The notes below the pieces were generated by a model, which searched no databases, had not been told where the DNA came from, and saw nothing but the letters and a program-made list of their open reading frames with translations. Shown here one piece after another: positions 1-7,797 of a DNA stretch of 64,000 bases; within the stretch, counting starts at the first letter, position 1, and every line of letters begins with the position of its first letter. The stretch is from Clostridia bacterium (lineage in GTDB: Bacteria > Bacillota > Clostridia > Christensenellales > Aristaeellaceae). The stretch spans positions 1 through 64,000 of the forward strand of contig JAFXZS010000015.1 of the NCBI GenBank assembly GCA_017541105.1, written 5' to 3'. A program made the translations under genes and the position numbers.

Positions 1-3
1 CAA

Positions 4-25
4 TCGAACTTATGGTCCCCACGAT
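4..25 (-). repeat. Diverged copy of the tRNA-Val 3' half
   Basis: These 22 bases match bases 115-136 of the adjacent tRNA-Val gene at 19 of 22 positions, in the same orientation. They cover the 3' side of the anticodon arm, the variable loop and the T-arm. The rest of a tRNA cannot be built around them: the base at the invariant C61 position reads G and no D-stem partner is visible. It is therefore not a working tRNA. Duplicated tRNA 3' halves are what integrase attachment sites leave behind, but no integrase is present in this window, so that reading is inference. Confidence 0.45.
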
Positions 26-60
26 CGCGGGGCTCCGGATTGCGTGCTGCGAATCTGACC

Positions 61-92
61 AAGAAAAAACAGGCCCGTGAAGGACCTGTCTT
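61..92 (-). terminator. Rho-independent terminator of tRNA-Val
   Basis: On the minus strand an interrupted stem (ACAGG-x-CC pairing with GG-x-CCTGT, 5-base loop) is followed by a run of six T and then CTT. It lies directly behind the CCA end of the tRNA gene. Confidence 0.75.
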
Positions 93-96
93 TTCT

Positions 97-173
97 TGGT
101 GGGATTAGTAGGACTCGAACCTATGACCCCCACGATGTCAACGTGGTGCTCTAACCAACTGAGCTATAATCCC
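97..173 (-). tRNA. tRNA-Val (anticodon GAC)
   Basis: On the minus strand the acceptor stem GGGATTA pairs fully with TAATCCC, followed by discriminator A and an encoded CCA. The D-arm (GCTC...GAGC), the anticodon arm (CCACG, loop TTGACAT, CGTGG) and the T-arm (loop TTCGAGT) are all present, for 77 bases in total. The loop gives anticodon GAC, which reads the valine codons GUC and GUU. The only irregularity is an A-C mismatch at the outer T-stem pair. It has its own promoter and terminator, so it is probably a single-gene transcript. Confidence 0.97.
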
Positions 174-194
174 ATGCGGTTTCGAACGGGTTGC

Positions 195-223
195 ATTATA
201 TCACATTGCCGGATGCTTTGCAA
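195..223 (-). promoter_or_regulatory. Promoter of tRNA-Val
   Basis: On the minus strand TTGCAA and TATAAT are separated by exactly 17 bases. The -10 ends about 22 bases before the mature tRNA 5' end, leaving a short leader for RNase P to remove. Confidence 0.88.
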
Positions 224-286
224 GCTCTTTTTGGCGTGTTGATTTTTTTGTTTTTTTCTGCCGCGGAGCATATTTGGGAACAGCTA

Positions 287-315
287 TTGACACAAGTCTG
301 CAATTCACGTACACT
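287..315 (+). promoter_or_regulatory. Promoter of the accessory Hsp70 operon
   Basis: TTGACA, 17 bases, TACACT. It is the only strong forward promoter before the GrpE-like gene and predicts transcription from about 322, with a 5' leader of roughly 138 bases. No CIRCE-type inverted repeat (TTAGCACTC form) is seen, so HrcA control is not supported. Confidence 0.75.
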
Positions 316-360
316 CCATATCGACAAAGACGGGAAGCGCCCATTGCAACAATTCAAACC

Positions 361-412
361 GGTTATGCCCGTGCATGCTGCACGGAAACGGTATAACCCG
401 ATGAAGGTTTTT
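361..412 (+). promoter_or_regulatory. Leader hairpin with T-run, possible attenuator
   Basis: An outer stem GGTTAT/ATAACC (361-366 with 393-398) encloses a perfect 7-base-pair inner stem CCGTGCA/TGCACGG (369-375 with 379-385). Six T follow at 407-412. It lies between the predicted start site and the first gene of the Hsp70 operon. The 8-base gap before the T-run makes it a weak terminator as drawn, so its role in attenuation is inference. Confidence 0.4.
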
Positions 413-459
413 TCACAGAATTGTGCAACCGCAAAAATGGCTCAGAGGTGTGGAAGGGA

Positions 460-903
460 ATGAAACGTAACAGATCCAGGAGCGCACCCGATACGGAAGC
501 CCCGGAAAAGATGATTGAAAAGGAAAACGAGCATCTGCGATCCGCCTTGGTGGAGATTGCAGCGGAGAACTGGCGTTTTGAGCATGCGCTGAAAAAGGTC
601 CTTCAGGGGATGGATATTATGGAAGCGGAACGTTTCAGCCGCCAGTACAGCTATTTTTCCTCCCGCGTATCCCAGGCTATGTCCCTCGCGGGGCTGACCT
701 GCCTTGACATGAGCGGCCAGCTCTATGATGTGGGCATGGCGGTTCAGGGGATGAACCTGGAGGAATTCGAAGAAGAGGAGTCCCTGATCATTACCCGGAT
801 GGTGGAGCCGGTCATTCTCTGGAACGGCAGGGTCGTCAGAAGCGGGATGGCTATGCTGGGAAGAGCGGCGCATCCTCAGGAAGCGGAGGAAGAACAAACA
901 TGA
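460..903 (+). CDS. GrpE-like nucleotide exchange factor (divergent)
   Basis: A 147-residue protein. Residues about 15-75 are predicted helical and charged (coiled-coil-like). The C-terminal half reads like the GrpE beta domain: a Gly-rich segment with YDVGMAV where GrpE has a FDP...H.AV-like stretch, then an acidic linker, then VEPVILWNGRVVRSGMAMLG, which matches the end of GrpE (Q-K-G-Y-x-L-N-G-R-x-x-R-x-x-M). GrpE releases ADP from Hsp70, and the next gene, overlapping by four bases (ATGA), is an Hsp70, so the pairing is coherent. The ATG at 460 is chosen over the upstream TTG at 421 because a purine-rich AAGGGA precedes it. It is shorter and more diverged than housekeeping GrpE (about 180-200 residues). 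The assignment rests on motif and context, without a database search. Confidence 0.72.
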   Translation: MKRNRSRSAPDTEAPEKMIEKENEHLRSALVEIAAENWRFEHALKKVLQGMDIMEAERFSRQYSYFSSRVSQAMSLAGLTCLDMSGQLYDVGMAVQGMNLEEFEEEESLIITRMVEPVILWNGRVVRSGMAMLGRAAHPQEAEEEQT

Positions 904-3377
904 AGCATTATGTAGGGATTGACCTGGGGACCACCAACAGCGTGATCTGCACTTTCGACGGGCAGGATACCCGTGTCTGGAAAAGCCCGGAGATGAACGA
1001 TGTTACGCCGTCCGTCATCTATATTGACAAGCGGGGCAACCGGTTCTATGGCCGCCGTGCCTACGACATGGCCCCGCTGAATGAAAAAAACGCCGCCTCC
1101 CTTTTCAAGCGCTATCTGGGAACCAATATGCGCTTTACCCTCCAGGGCGTGGAGATGACGCCGGAGGAGTGCAGCGCGGATATCCTGAAGGTGCTCTTTG
1201 GATATCTGCCGCCCGAAATCGCCAATGATCCCGAAACGGCCACGGTCATTACCGTTCCTGCCGCGTTTAACCAGATGAAGAAAGACGCTACCCTGGACGC
1301 CGCCCGGATGGCGGGCATTCAGCGGGTCACGCTGATGCAGGAGCCTGTCGCCGCGGTCATGAGCGTTATGAAAGCCGCTCCGGGCGAAAAAACCTTCCTG
1401 ATTTACGACCTGGGCGGCGGCACGTTCGATGTTTCCGTCGCTGAAAGCGTGGGCAACCGGGTCAATCTGCTGGTTCAGGGCGGACGGGAGATGTGCGGTG
1501 GCCGGGACTGGGACCGCATGATTTTCCAGCAGGCAGCGCTGCCCTGGCTGCAGGAGCATTTCCGCCTTCCGGAAAACTGGATGACGGATCCCGCCTGGCG
1601 GGCCCTGTCACGGCTGACCATGTATGCCTGTGAACAGGCGAAAATCGAACTGTCCTCCCTGGAGCACACCGAGATCCGCATGGACGAGTTTCGCATGAAC
1701 ATGCAGGATCTGGACGGCGCGGAGATTTACCTCGATATTCCTCTTTCCCGCGAGACCATGAACAAGATCATTGACGAGACAGTGCAGGACACCGTTGATG
1801 TGACCCGCCAGACGCTGGAAAAGATCGGCCTGTCCGAAAAGGATGTGGATCAGATCGTTTTCGTAGGCGGCCCGACGAAATACTCTCCCCTGCGGGACCG
1901 GATTATGGAAGAACTGCATCTTCAGGGAGAAATCGTGGTAGACCAGATGACGGCCGTGGCGGAAGGCGCCAGCATTTTCGCGGAGTCCATCGACTGGTCA
2001 GACACCCAGCACCGCCGCAAGCAGACCCGCGAGGAGGTCAAAGCCACGCCGGAGATCACCCTGCGGTATGAGAAGCGCACCTCCGCCGCCTCCGCCAAGG
2101 TCGCATTTGTTACGGCTGAAGCCGTTGACTTCACCGTGGAAATCACCAGCACGCAGACCGGATGGACTTCGGGACGGATCCATCTGGAAAAGAGCATGAT
2201 GCTTACCCTGCCGCTTTCCATCGCTGGGGAGAATATGTTCCGGGTGCAGGTTTGGGATCAGTCAGGCCATCAGGTGGAGCTGCCCGATGACAGTGTCTGC
2301 ATCATCCGGACCATGGCGGTGATCGGCACCATCCCGGCCACCAGCCCCTTCGCCGTCAAGGCGCTGGACCGGATCGGCGGCAAGGCGGTGCCCGTTTATC
2401 TGGTGGAAGAAAATGATTCCCTGCCCAAGCAGGGCCAGGTCACGTTTGTAGCAGGCCAGACGCTTTATGCCGGCAGCGAGGATGCGCTTGTGTTTACGCT
2501 TTGGGAGGGAGATATCAAGGATCCCATTGAGGATAACCGCTATATCGGCACATACCGGATCTCCGGAAAATCCCTCCCCGAGGGAACCGTCCCTGTTGGC
2601 GCCGAAATCATCTGCGATTATGAGATGAGCGATGCCGGCGCCCTGCGGCTGGGTGTTTCCATTCCCTGCATTGGAGTCAACCTGCATGCGGCCAATTTCT
2701 ATTCCCGCCAGGACGGCCAGACCGCCCTGGATGACCATCCCCGCCTTCTCCGGCAGATCGCGGCGCTGGAACAGCGCCTGGCCCTGATCGCGGGGCGGCT
2801 GCCTGATTCCGCGGAGGTGAAATCCCTGCAGAAGAAGACGGCTTCCATCCGGGACATGGCGGAGCATACCGATGACCCTGAAAGCCTGTTGCAGGCCAAC
2901 AATGACCTGCTGGACTGCCTGCGGGCTCTGTCACGCGTAAGCCGTGCCCATCGCCGGGAAATCCGGATGCTGGATCTGGATCAGGTCACAGAGAAGTTTA
3001 ACCATTTCAAGGCAGTTGCCACCGAACAGGAAATCACCGCGTTCCAGGTTGCCCGGGAAGCGGCTGTGCGTGCGATTGACCGGGATTCGGGCGCGTTTGA
3101 GGCCAATATGGATGAACTGCAGACCCGGGCGAATTCCCTGCTTTGGCGGCAGGATGAAATCATTGAGCTCAATCTGATGCGCCGGCTTGTCCAGCCGGAC
3201 AACTTCGTCGACCGGGCGAAGTTCGACCAGCTGCGGGTCGCGGGGCTGACCGCCCAGCGCAGCAGAAATTTCCAGCAGATGCGCCAGGTGCTGGCGGAGC
3301 TTATGGCCATAGAAAAGCCGGATAATGTGAGTGCCGCCGGACAGATGATGGAGCAGGTCAACGTGATTCGGAAATAA
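900..3377 (+). CDS. DnaK-like Hsp70 chaperone, enlarged
   Basis: An 825-residue Hsp70 family protein, against about 610-640 for DnaK. The ATPase domain spans about 1-370: phosphate 1 motif GIDLGTTNS (6-14), EPVAAV, phosphate 2 motif DLGGGTFDV (170-178) and the adenosine motif VGGPTKYSPLR (about 321-331). The canonical hydrophobic DnaK linker (DVLLLDVTP) is missing; KATPEITLRYEKR stands in its place. An extra beta-rich segment follows (about 395-480), then a substrate-binding-like beta domain with a YIGTYRI-like strand, then an unusually long helical C-terminus (about 610-825). There is no EEVD-like tail. It overlaps the GrpE-like gene by four bases and is followed 12 bases later by an AAA+ gene. 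It is probably a specialised Hsp70 that acts with its operon partners rather than the housekeeping DnaK. Confidence 0.9.
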   Translation: MKHYVGIDLGTTNSVICTFDGQDTRVWKSPEMNDVTPSVIYIDKRGNRFYGRRAYDMAPLNEKNAASLFKRYLGTNMRFTLQGVEMTPEECSADILKVLFGYLPPEIANDPETATVITVPAAFNQMKKDATLDAARMAGIQRVTLMQEPVAAVMSVMKAAPGEKTFLIYDLGGGTFDVSVAESVGNRVNLLVQGGREMCGGRDWDRMIFQQAALPWLQEHFRLPENWMTDPAWRALSRLTMYACEQAKIELSSLEHTEIRMDEFRMNMQDLDGAEIYLDIPLSRETMNKIIDETVQDTVDVTRQTLEKIGLSEKDVDQIVFVGGPTKYSPLRDRIMEELHLQGEIVVDQMTAVAEGASIFAESIDWSDTQHRRKQTREEVKATPEITLRYEKRTSAASAKVAFVTAEAVDFTVEITSTQTGWTSGRIHLEKSMMLTLPLSIAGENMFRVQVWDQSGHQVELPDDSVCIIRTMAVIGTIPATSPFAVKALDRIGGKAVPVYLVEENDSLPKQGQVTFVAGQTLYAGSEDALVFTLWEGDIKDPIEDNRYIGTYRISGKSLPEGTVPVGAEIICDYEMSDAGALRLGVSIPCIGVNLHAANFYSRQDGQTALDDHPRLLRQIAALEQRLALIAGRLPDSAEVKSLQKKTASIRDMAEHTDDPESLLQANNDLLDCLRALSRVSRAHRREIRMLDLDQVTEKFNHFKAVATEQEITAFQVAREAAVRAIDRDSGAFEANMDELQTRANSLLWRQDEIIELNLMRRLVQPDNFVDRAKFDQLRVAGLTAQRSRNFQQMRQVLAELMAIEKPDNVSAAGQMMEQVNVIRK

Positions 3378-3389
3378 GGAGAATTTACC

Positions 3390-4811
3390 ATGGATGAGAA
3401 CCGATGGCTGCCGGCAGACCATACGCTGGCGGACGGGAATCACATTCGCAGCCTGTATGTCCGGGGCACCTCCTGGCAGTTATACACAACCGGGGAGGAC
3501 GGATATGCCCTGGCTGTATCGGATGAGCTGTATCACCGGTGGCTGTCGCTGGGATGGGTGGAAGCCGGCCTGTTTGAAACCACAGAGACCGCCGGAAAAC
3601 CGGTTCATGTGCTGAACAGCCGGGCGGGAAGCCAGATCGCCAGCTTGGCATACGGCCCCTATCCTCATCAGCGGAGCCAGGCACTGTCCTTTGTCAAAGC
3701 CCTGCGCCGTTCCCTGGAACGTATGGGCCAGTTCCGGCTGGAAAGCGCGATTTATATTGAGCGTTTTTCCCTGGTTCTGGCAACCGCCTGGGAAGGAACC
3801 GGAAGCGCATCGGTCAACCAGGCAGCGGGAAAACACCTGACCGGCGGCCTGGATGTCCCCCTCAGTTCTGTTTCGCTCGTCCTGCAGTACGCGCCATACC
3901 TGACCGAGAGCGATGTCAACCAGTTCCTGGACCGGCTGCATCTGAGCAGGGATGAAGGCGCCGCCGGCATCCTGACAGACGGGGCTGCCGAGGCTGCAAC
4001 CGTGAAGAGTCCCCGGGACAGGCAGCCCCGGAAGAACGGGCCGTTCTGCCTTCCGGGCCGGCCGGCGCTGGAAAAGTTTTTCCGGGAAGAGATCATCGAG
4101 ATCGTGGACCATGAGGAAGAATACAAACGGCTGGGGGTTGGCTTTCCGGGAGGCACCGTGCTGTACGGGCCTCCGGGCTGCGGAAAAACCTATGCGGTGC
4201 AGCAGCTGACAGATTATCTCGGCTGGCCGGTGTACTACATCGATTCCGGAAGCATCGGCAGCAAATATATCCATGAAACCAGCCGGAAGATCAGCGAAAT
4301 CTTCGACCAGGCGGCGGAGAACGCGCCGTCGGTTGTGGTCATTGACGAGTTTGAGGCCTTCCTCTCCAGCAGGGAGGGCAGCATGGGTTCCCGGGAAGTC
4401 CACTTGGAGGAAGTGGCAGAGTTCCTGCGGAAAATTCCACAGGCGCAGGAAAAGCGGGTGCTGGTTTTCGGGATGACCAATCTGCTGGACGTGGTGGATC
4501 ATGCCATCCTGCGCCGCGGCCGCATCGACCATATGATTGAAGTGGGAATGCCTTCCGCGGAAGAGATCAAAGCCCTGCTGGAAAGCTTGCTGCAGAACAT
4601 TCCGGCAAGCGATGACCTTCCCCTGGAACAGCTCAGCCATGAATTGACGGGGCGCCCCATTTCCGATATTTCCTTCCTTGTGCGGGATGCCGCGCGCCGG
4701 ACTGTGCGGGCGGGAAAAGACCGGATCTGCGCAGAGGCGCTGCTGGAGTCCGCGAAGGCTCTGCCGCAGAAGGACAAAAAGGAAAGGCGCATCGGGTTCG
4801 GCGTGGGATGA
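3390..4811 (+). CDS. AAA+ ATPase of the Hsp70 operon
   Basis: A 473-residue protein. The C-terminal half is a single classical AAA module: Walker A GPPGCGKT (260-267), Walker B VVVIDEFE (315-322), sensor region FGMTNLL and an RRGRIDHMIEVGMP arginine-finger/sensor-2 neighbourhood, like proteasomal or Cdc48-type ATPases. Residues 1-215 are unrecognised and do not resemble ClpB N-domains or FtsH membrane segments. There is no second ATPase domain and no protease domain. The RBS AAGGAG lies seven bases before the ATG. An AAA+ unfoldase beside an Hsp70 suggests a remodelling or disaggregation pair analogous to ClpB with DnaK. That pairing is inference; the ATPase call is firm. Confidence 0.88.
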   Translation: MDENRWLPADHTLADGNHIRSLYVRGTSWQLYTTGEDGYALAVSDELYHRWLSLGWVEAGLFETTETAGKPVHVLNSRAGSQIASLAYGPYPHQRSQALSFVKALRRSLERMGQFRLESAIYIERFSLVLATAWEGTGSASVNQAAGKHLTGGLDVPLSSVSLVLQYAPYLTESDVNQFLDRLHLSRDEGAAGILTDGAAEAATVKSPRDRQPRKNGPFCLPGRPALEKFFREEIIEIVDHEEEYKRLGVGFPGGTVLYGPPGCGKTYAVQQLTDYLGWPVYYIDSGSIGSKYIHETSRKISEIFDQAAENAPSVVVIDEFEAFLSSREGSMGSREVHLEEVAEFLRKIPQAQEKRVLVFGMTNLLDVVDHAILRRGRIDHMIEVGMPSAEEIKALLESLLQNIPASDDLPLEQLSHELTGRPISDISFLVRDAARRTVRAGKDRICAEALLESAKALPQKDKKERRIGFGVG

Positions 4812-4868
4812 TTGCTTCATCAGGAAAAAGAAACTTGCACATCGGCGCGGGAAGGGAGAAGCAGGAAA

Positions 4869-6566
4869 ATGGCCATCGTGAACGACTGGCAGAAACCGCT
4901 GGAAGAATCGTTGGAATCGGTCATGAACAGGAAAAGCATAACGGCGGAGGAACTGGACCGGATCAGAAACACGCTTGACATGCTGGATCCGGGAACGGAA
5001 GGCGCTGTTCATCTCCGCCATCACCTGGAGGAGTGCTGCCAAAAACTGGAAAAGAAATATCAGGAACTGGTTCAGAAAATTGACAGTGCCCGGAACAGCA
5101 GCGAAACGGAGCGTACGGTCGATGCCCTGAAGGCGCTGGGCCCCTATAAGGATTCCTCTGAAGTTATCGCCCGGGGGGAACAGCGGGCGGAGCAGCTTCG
5201 CCGCGAGGAAGCGGAGAAAGAGGCGCGGATGAAGGCCCGCGCAAAGAAGCGCAGGATCTTTGCTTGGGCCGCCGCCGCGGCACTTTTGTGCGTAGTGATT
5301 CTCATTATCATTTTAAGCGCACAGGCCCATCAGGAAAAAATCAAAACCGTCAAGGCGCAGATTCAAACCATGATTGATACGCGGCAGGAGGCTGAAACCG
5401 GCGATCCGCTGGAGGAGCTGGCATCCATGGGCATTCCCATGGAAGAACTGTATCCGCTGTCCGAAGCCGCATTGGAAAGCCTGGCACTGCGGGAAGGGCC
5501 CGATGCCGCGTATGCTTTGCTGGAGGAACTGAACGGGAGGAAGGTTTCCGTCGTCAAACCCACGACGTTTAACGAGTGGGTGCGCCAGCAGTTCCACGCG
5601 GAAAACCTGTCCGCTGAACAGCGCTGGGCGTTTGCCAGAGCTTATCCGAATGATTTCAATATCCAGTCAGCGGCCGATGACATTTGTGCTGTCTTTAACG
5701 AGTATCTGCTTTTCCTGGCTGAAAACGGGGAAGCCTGGGACGGGAGCAAATGGAACGCCTGGGCGGAGGAAACGCGCCCCTATACGGACGTTCTTCCGGC
5801 GGATCCGGAAACGGCCCTCCTCCTCTGCGGGCGGATGAACGATGCCGGCGCGGATCTTAAGAGCGCATTTCCGGACGGAATCCTGGTCAATGTGCCCGTT
5901 GCCGCTTCCGTCAGCGCGGCGAATGAATGGTTCGGCAGCGAAAACGAATCCTCTGTATGGCCAAGCCTGAAAAAACTGCTGCCCCTTCGCGTGACAGAGA
6001 AAGCTCCGGAAGAAATGTACACGAAAACATACGGTTCCATGACGAAACTTGAGTCGGGAATCAAAGAAATGCAGGCGGAAGATGACCATTACTCCGTATA
6101 TCTTCTGTGCGGCTATCTGTCGGATATCCCAGAGGAAAGCAGAGCGAAAACCTTCGCGGAATGTACCGCGTACCTGACCATGCAACAATCCTATGTGCTG
6201 TCCGGGTATACCTATACCACCACAACCTATTCCAATACCACATACAACTACTTCAACCTGGATTCCGGCCTGACTTCGAATTACCGCGGTTACTACATCG
6301 CGCTGGATGCGGTCATGCTGTACAGCCCGGGGGATGCCGGTCAGTTTGCCGCGTACAATACCTCTTCCCACGAACCGGTGATCGCGGAAGAGGGATGGTA
6401 CGACGAGAACAAGAACAGAAGCAACAGCACCGTTTTCACGCAGGAAAACACCCTGGGTGTTCACGACAGGCAGGCACTCGGGATCGCTTATGAAGACTCC
6501 CTGAAAAACCTGGAAACGCTGAAACTCCTGTCCCTGATCCTGTCTGCGGGCGCGGCAGAAGAGTAA
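4869..6566 (+). CDS. Single-pass membrane protein of the Hsp70 operon
   Basis: 565 residues from the ATG at 4869, which has GGGAGAAGCAGG upstream; a TTG at 4812 in the same frame has no clear RBS. Residues 1-128 are charged and helical and contain an LGPYKDSSE segment like the YKDS repeats of other Firmicute membrane proteins. A Lys/Arg-rich stretch then precedes one strong transmembrane helix (about 130-152). The positive-inside rule puts the first 128 residues in the cytoplasm and the remaining ~410 outside. The outer part is helical, then carries a Thr/Tyr/Ser-rich patch (about 445-490) and an acidic end. No family is recognised. It could anchor the Hsp70/AAA complex to the membrane. Confidence 0.75.
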   Translation: MAIVNDWQKPLEESLESVMNRKSITAEELDRIRNTLDMLDPGTEGAVHLRHHLEECCQKLEKKYQELVQKIDSARNSSETERTVDALKALGPYKDSSEVIARGEQRAEQLRREEAEKEARMKARAKKRRIFAWAAAAALLCVVILIIILSAQAHQEKIKTVKAQIQTMIDTRQEAETGDPLEELASMGIPMEELYPLSEAALESLALREGPDAAYALLEELNGRKVSVVKPTTFNEWVRQQFHAENLSAEQRWAFARAYPNDFNIQSAADDICAVFNEYLLFLAENGEAWDGSKWNAWAEETRPYTDVLPADPETALLLCGRMNDAGADLKSAFPDGILVNVPVAASVSAANEWFGSENESSVWPSLKKLLPLRVTEKAPEEMYTKTYGSMTKLESGIKEMQAEDDHYSVYLLCGYLSDIPEESRAKTFAECTAYLTMQQSYVLSGYTYTTTTYSNTTYNYFNLDSGLTSNYRGYYIALDAVMLYSPGDAGQFAAYNTSSHEPVIAEEGWYDENKNRSNSTVFTQENTLGVHDRQALGIAYEDSLKNLETLKLLSLILSAGAAEE

Positions 6567-6580
6567 CGGAGGAAAAGAAA

Positions 6581-7690
6581 ATGAACCTGCAAGAGAATCC
6601 TTTTGCTGTTTTAGGCGTCTCCCCGAGGGATAACCGCCACACGCTGCTGGAAAAAGCGGACGAAGCAGCCCTGCTGAACGGCGCTGCGGTGGAAGATGCG
6701 CTGGCGTCTCTTCTGAAAATGAATCAGCGCGTCGAGGCGGAGCTCAGCTGGTTTCCCGGAACCGATCCATCTGCTGCCGAAACCTTCCTTCGTTACGCGA
6801 AAGAACTTTCCGGCGGCGGCCGTGTGCCCATGCCCTCCCTGGAAGGACTGGGATGCCCCCTCGCGCAGGCCAACGCGCTTTCCGCTTTTTTCGCCGCCTG
6901 GCCGGATGATTACCCGGAGTATACCTTTGGGCTGTGCCGCAGCCTGGACCGGATTCTGTCGCAGGTCACGGCAGATGAAACCCTGAGCATGATCAACGAA
7001 GACCGCCAGGCGGGCGGCTGGGATCCGATTCAGGATGAGCTTGCGCTGGCCGATCCGCTGGAGGCCAGGCTCAGGGAGCTTGTCCAGGTGGTCCGAATCC
7101 GGATGGACCGTGCTGCGAACGAGAAAAACTTACTGGATACGCTGAACCGGATCATGAGCTCCGATATGGACAAACAGGGCACCGTTGCCCAGGCAGCGTC
7201 TGATGCCTATGTCTTCCGGATCCATGATCAGGAGGAAAGCCTCCGCACCCGGATCAATCAACAGCTGTCCGCGCTCCTGAAGGACAGGATCACCGCGACC
7301 CGGATCGCGGCCCTCAAGCCAAATGTTGAAAGCTGGTGCCGCCTCACCGGGCCACTCCGGCAGACGGCGGGGGCGTTCCGGAACCACGCGGAAAGCATCT
7401 GCCATGATCTGCGGGAGTGCATTGTCTCCTGCTTTAACAGCGCCCCGACATCCACGGAGAAACGTTCCAGAATTCTGCCGGTGGCCGGCGGAACCCAGAC
7501 GCGGACCGTTACTTATGAGAGCAAGAAGAACGCCTGCCAGCAAGCAATTGATTTCTCCAAATGGCTGGCAGCGCTCTTTCCCGAACAAACCCGCTTCGTT
7601 GAAATGCTGAAAGAAGATCAGAAAAAACTGTCGGGGATCATCACGGATGAAGAACGCATGGTCGAAAGCAAGCTGATTCTCGGCCGGTGA
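6581..7690 (+). CDS. J-like protein lacking the HPD motif
   Basis: A 369-residue cytoplasmic protein with a GGAGG RBS, 14 bases after the membrane protein gene. The N-terminus (residues about 4-60) has the look of a divergent J domain: it opens with NPFAVLGVSPRDNRHTLLEK and continues with a basic helix and a conserved ELSWFPG end. The His-Pro-Asp signature that J proteins use to stimulate Hsp70 ATPase is not present; RDNRHT occupies that loop. The rest is predicted almost all helical, with no zinc-finger or client domain. As the last gene of an operon with an Hsp70 and a GrpE-like factor, a J-like co-chaperone role is likely by context, but whether it stimulates ATPase without HPD is open. 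Confidence 0.62.
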   Translation: MNLQENPFAVLGVSPRDNRHTLLEKADEAALLNGAAVEDALASLLKMNQRVEAELSWFPGTDPSAAETFLRYAKELSGGGRVPMPSLEGLGCPLAQANALSAFFAAWPDDYPEYTFGLCRSLDRILSQVTADETLSMINEDRQAGGWDPIQDELALADPLEARLRELVQVVRIRMDRAANEKNLLDTLNRIMSSDMDKQGTVAQAASDAYVFRIHDQEESLRTRINQQLSALLKDRITATRIAALKPNVESWCRLTGPLRQTAGAFRNHAESICHDLRECIVSCFNSAPTSTEKRSRILPVAGGTQTRTVTYESKKNACQQAIDFSKWLAALFPEQTRFVEMLKEDQKKLSGIITDEERMVESKLILGR

Positions 7691-7725
7691 TTTCCGGATT
7701 CCGCCGGAGGCCGTGCTTCCGGAAA
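7691..7725 (+). terminator. Hairpin behind the Hsp70 operon
   Basis: TTTCCGGA at 7691-7698 pairs perfectly with TCCGGAAA at 7718-7725 across a 19-base GC-rich loop, immediately after the last stop codon. No T-run follows, so termination here is only possible. Confidence 0.35.
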
Positions 7726-7734
7726 CGCAATGGT

Positions 7735-7763
7735 TTGACTGCCATCTGTTTTTTCTGTATAAT
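7735..7763 (+). promoter_or_regulatory. Promoter of the lipoprotein gene
   Basis: TTGACT, 17 bases, TATAAT. It ends 34 bases before the ATG at 7798, which has AAAGGAG in front of it. It separates the lipoprotein and esterase from the Hsp70 operon. Confidence 0.88.
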
Positions 7764-7797
7764 CCATTCATGCAGAAAATAAAGGAGACCGATCGCC

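Noticed and set aside
1-60. Second tRNA gene at the window edge
   Set aside because: The 22-base match to tRNA-Val is real, but C61 is G and no D-arm or anticodon stem can be formed, so it is listed only as a repeat.
191-463. 90-codon forward ORF from a TTG
   Set aside because: No RBS, low-complexity Phe run, overlaps the tRNA promoter, the Hsp70 promoter and the leader hairpin. Treated as chance.
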